Shown: in pieces, positions 62,301 through 64,000 of the stretch
Layout: each line of letters opens with the position of its first letter
How positions within the stretch are numbered: the first letter of the stretch is position 1
Assembly (NCBI RefSeq): GCF_003073045.1
Contig: NC_037599.1
Location: 4,030,001-4,094,000 of the forward strand
From: Pomacea canaliculata
Lineage: Eukaryota; Mollusca; Gastropoda; Architaenioglossa; Ampullariidae
DNA: 64,000 nt
Direction of reading: 5' to 3'
Program-made: the position numbers and the translations under genes
Notes under the pieces: generated by a model
The model's input: only the letters and a program-made list of their open reading frames with translations
The model's database searches: none
What the model was told of the DNA's origin: nothing

Positions 62301-63984
62301 GAGATATTTTCAAGAAGTGATTCTTTTAAAATGCTTTTTTTTTTTTTTTCTGTATTTTATAATAGGCTGGCTGCTCTAGCTTCGTGGTGTCTCTTGTTCA
62401 CCAGTGTCCACATGAACTTGCCCCTCATGCAGGTATACTGTGTGTGTGTAGGGTGACTATGTATAGTGCAGTATGTGGGTAGGTATGTTTGAGTGTGATG
62501 TGGCATATTGTGTGTGTGTGTAGTGTTTGAGTATGATGTGTGTGGGGGCTTTTAGTGTGAGTGTGATGCACATCTTGTGGGCATTTGTGTGAGTGTGATA
62601 TGTGTGTGACTGCATGTGTTTGTGTGAGTGGTATATGTGGTGTGTGAGTGCAGGTGCTAGTGTGGAGTATCTGAGTGTTTGTGTGAGGGGTGTGTGTGTG
62701 TAGTTTGTGTGAGTGTTGGGTGTATGTGTTTGTGTGAATGGTATGTGTAGTTTGTGTAAGTGCAGGGCTTACGGTTGTGTCTTGTGTGAGTGTGGCATGA
62801 GTGATAGTATTCAGAGATCATTCACAATATTGAGCATATCTGTTTCTCTAGTCTGAATGGAAATTGAAGGAGACTAAAGAGACAACTGGCTTTCACGTGT
62901 GCTGGTAGCTGTTCAAAGATATTTTCAGTAATTTTGAATCTGAGGATAAATTTAAGGGAGGCAGGTCTTTTATATTCACTGTGGTCAATATTCTTTTTTT
63001 TTACCTTAATAGAGTAGGGTTTTTTAAAATTTCATGAACTGCCAGGATCATATATTACTTTGCCTGAAGAGAAAGAGTTTCTGTTTCAGGTAAACTCATG
63101 AGTGCCTTCTTGCAGGGATTGAATGATAGGAACAGTTCTGTGAGAAAATCTTTTGCGGTTGCTCTGGGTAATCTTGTTAAGGTACTATGAAGCACATTTG
63201 TCAATGAAATCAAAGTGTGATGGCTTATTTCCTTTTGTTTTTTGCACTCTATCTGTTTAAAACTAACTTCAAAATTTAAATGTGTTTGTTTTTGTAATTT
63301 ACAGATTTACACTGTTGTGATCATTACAGATAAGCAGTTTGACTTCATTTAAGACAAACAAGGACACCCACTGATAACTCAATGAAAAGTATACATGATG
63401 TATCAAGGTATGAAAAAGTAACATTGTTTTCTTTCTCAGATTGCAAAAGATAGCAGCACAGAAAAACTGATTGCACGACTGAAAGCTTGGTACCTGGACA
63501 ACGAAAGTAAGATCAATTAACATTTTAAGATTAAACATTCATCAGATATGCTTAATGAAGAAATTTACTTTGAAGAATGCAAATTCGAAGAGAATCCAAA
63601 CAGAATCTGTTGTGTAAAATATTGTTCCTGTCTTAACAAAATATAGGATTTTTGTGATGTTTAGGACATCATTTTTCCTGAGCACTGTTTAATGTACACA
63701 AATATAATTTCTGTTGGCCTGAGTTTTAGAAGAGGAGTCGAGTAGTGAGCATTCTGATAGCACCGTGTAATGTACACAAACATAGTTCTGCTTTCTTTAG
63801 TGTTTGAAGAGGAGTGGAGTAGTGAGCGTTCTGACAGCACTTTGTTATGCAGGTGGTGTTGTTCGCCAGGCTTGTGGTGTGACTCTTCATGCCATAAGCC
63901 AGAATGCATCGGACCATCTTAAACGCCATGGCAGTCTAGCAGTACCTTTAGCATTTTTTGCTATGCATGAAGAGAAAACAGAAG
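38346..63984 (+). CDS. ECPAS: ECM29 proteasome adaptor and scaffold (N-terminal ~80%)
   Basis: Forty exons are visible and the gene runs off the window after exon 40. About 1,485 residues are encoded of an expected 1,850 or so. The protein is a HEAT-repeat adaptor that binds 26S proteasomes, monitors their assembly and links them to vesicles and motors. Recognised family landmarks: [16 protein letters not shown] (N-terminus), [85 protein letters not shown] and [10 protein letters not shown]. Exons: 38346-38373, 39156-39286, 40150-40266, 41656-41774, 42151-42300, 42560-42805, 42928-42969, 43618-43696, 44197-44313, 44565-44650, 46045-46123, 49285-49401, 49714-49836, 50055-50158, 50368-50500, 50785-50866, 51109-51301, 52775-52866, 53325-53459, 53662-53836, 54513-54700, 54964-55065, 55651-55764, 56517-56609, 57131-57245, 57812-57926, 58233-58301, 58733-58850, 59201-59371, 59570-59649, 59797-59902, 60113-60160, 60543-60664, 61037-61196, 61396-61455, 61852-61941, 62366-62432, 63090-63181, 63440-63506, 63853-63984. 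All junctions keep frame except exon 16/17, which is off by one base. The start has a good context (AAAATGG). Confidence 0.96.
40307..40511. repeat. Short repeat with inverted ATT/GCGC ends
   Basis: In ECPAS intron 3. The left end AATAATGATGCAGATTTACA leads into TAGCGC. The right end is AAAGTGCTATATTAATTG followed by (ATT)n, which is the same pattern inverted. The 205-bp unit therefore has related ends in opposite orientation and could be a foldback/MITE-like element or two nested SINE tails. GTAAAGTGCTTTGAGC at 40449-40464 is a common box of invertebrate short retroelements. Confidence 0.5.
40754..40858. repeat. Two near-identical AGATCT hairpins
   Basis: AGAGATCTG CT CAGATCTCT (40754-40773) and GGAGATCT GT AGATCTCC (40841-40858) are perfect inverted repeats with 2-bp centres, 67 bp apart in ECPAS intron 3. 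They lie in a segment of about 650 bp (40540-41200) of moderately complex sequence that may itself be an unrecognised repeat. Confidence 0.5.
43281..43517 (+). mobile_element. tRNA-derived SINE
   Basis: In ECPAS intron 7. The head is tRNA-like: the A-box TGGTGCAACGG at 43285-43295 matches TRGYNNANNNG exactly, and the B-box GGTTCAGCTCT at 43336-43346 matches at about 9 of 11 positions, 40 bp later. The body ends in two diverged copies of a roughly 32-bp unit, TAGTTGCCGGCTGGATATAA (43422 onward) and TAGTTGCTGGTTCAGCATAA (43484 onward), each followed by AACA(C/T)CAAT(T/C)CC. This fits a mollusc-type tRNA SINE. The internal Pol III promoter looks intact but the copy is probably inert. Confidence 0.72.
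45360..45508. mobile_element. Truncated, inverted copy of the hAT-like element at 13995-14194
   Basis: In ECPAS intron 10. TAGGGGTGGACAATTAATTT and the sequence after it is the reverse complement of the right two-thirds of the 13995 element. It includes GCCGCATGAGAAATTGGGAT, the ATATAGTTAACTCAGTTTTA segment and the TATATATAGTATATATACTG core. It stops at GAGACAGGAG, lacking the other terminal repeat and the GGCCCGCGGGCC box. Confidence 0.78.
46124..49284 (+). other. ECPAS intron 11 (3.2 kb)
   Basis: The largest intron in the ECPAS part of the window. It holds a locally GC-richer segment at about 46640-46870 that gives a 114-codon open frame without protein-family resemblance. It also has a T16-G-T12 run at 47924-47952 and short TG tracts. 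No gene recognised. Confidence 0.5.
51302..52774 (+). other. ECPAS intron 17 (1.5 kb)
   Basis: AT-rich with a short TG tract at about 52203-52250. Nothing else recognised. Confidence 0.5.
53511..53572 (-). repeat. LINE/SINE 3' tail, reverse orientation
   Basis: In ECPAS intron 19. The minus strand reads CAATGAGCATTCTTCGG, then GCGCATTACAAATCGACTTA and an ATT run. ATTACAAATCGAC(A/T)TAT is shared with the LINE tail at 38020-38036, so the two are likely the same family. Confidence 0.6.
54011..54209. mobile_element. Non-autonomous hAT element (CAGAGGTTCTCAACC type)
   Basis: A 199-bp element in ECPAS intron 20. The left end CAGAGGTTCTCAACC and inverted right end CAGCGGTTCTCAACC differ by one base in 15. 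The flanks GGTTAAAG (54003-54010) and GGTTAAAT (54210-54217) match at 7 of 8 positions. The interior contains CGCGCCCC boxes and no open frame. CAG-G-GGTTCTCAACC ends are a well-known hAT MITE signature in animals. Confidence 0.88.
56118..56460. repeat. CA-rich degenerate tract
   Basis: About 340 bp in ECPAS intron 23, built of ACACAC, ACATGCA and CACATA runs with frequent interruptions. The purine-pyrimidine alternation is strong on the plus strand as CA. Confidence 0.75.
62433..62815. repeat. TG-rich degenerate tract
   Basis: About 380 bp starting at the donor of ECPAS exon 37, built of GTGTGTGTGT, TGTGAGTGTG and GTATGTGTAG units. The plus strand carries TG, the opposite of the CA tract in intron 23. 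It begins immediately after the splice donor, so the 5' end of the intron is repeat. Confidence 0.75.
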
Positions 63985-64000
63985 GTAAAAGCTTTGACTT

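Noticed and set aside
1..64000. CRISPR arrays, bacterial operons, prophage or secondary-metabolite clusters
   Set aside because: The window is plainly eukaryotic, with spliced genes and animal transposons. No regularly spaced direct repeats or prokaryotic gene layout were seen.

Overview
This is animal nuclear DNA: AT-rich, with many short exons (28-683 bp) in long introns, GT-AG splice sites, a tRNA gene and several families of degraded transposons. The protein sequences and the repeats (tRNA-headed SINE, jockey-like LINE, hAT-type MITEs, ATT-tailed short repeats) fit a lophotrochozoan, most likely a mollusc and perhaps a gastropod. The species cannot be fixed from sequence alone.

Layout. 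1-10.7 kb: almost gene-free, holding a tRNA-Cys(GCA) gene, a decayed LINE endonuclease fragment and an unexplained open frame just upstream of the tRNA. 11.3-25.3 kb, minus strand: a complete 14-exon NRBP pseudokinase gene, with a one-base frameshift in exon 7. 25.26-25.63 kb: a 376-bp divergent promoter region with two CACGTG E-boxes. 25.6-33.7 kb, plus strand: a complete 10-exon PPM1G phosphatase gene (670 aa). 33.7-38.3 kb: intergenic DNA, ending in a cluster of two hAT-like elements and a LINE 3' end. 38.3-64 kb, plus strand: the first 40 exons of ECPAS (ECM29), about 1,485 residues; its 3' end lies beyond the window.

The three proteins are conserved regulatory or scaffold proteins. NRBP is a kinase-fold adaptor tied to trafficking and ubiquitin-ligase recruitment, PPM1G is a nuclear acidic-insert PP2C phosphatase, and ECPAS is a HEAT-repeat proteasome adaptor. 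NRBP and PPM1G sit head to head, as I recall they do in human, which suggests an old shared promoter arrangement. ECPAS is a separate downstream gene.

I found no novel multi-gene system. The most useful observations are two independent one-base reading-frame breaks in otherwise intact genes, the conserved divergent NRBP/PPM1G pair, several well-delimited non-autonomous hAT-type elements with target-site duplications, and two unidentified candidate coding stretches.
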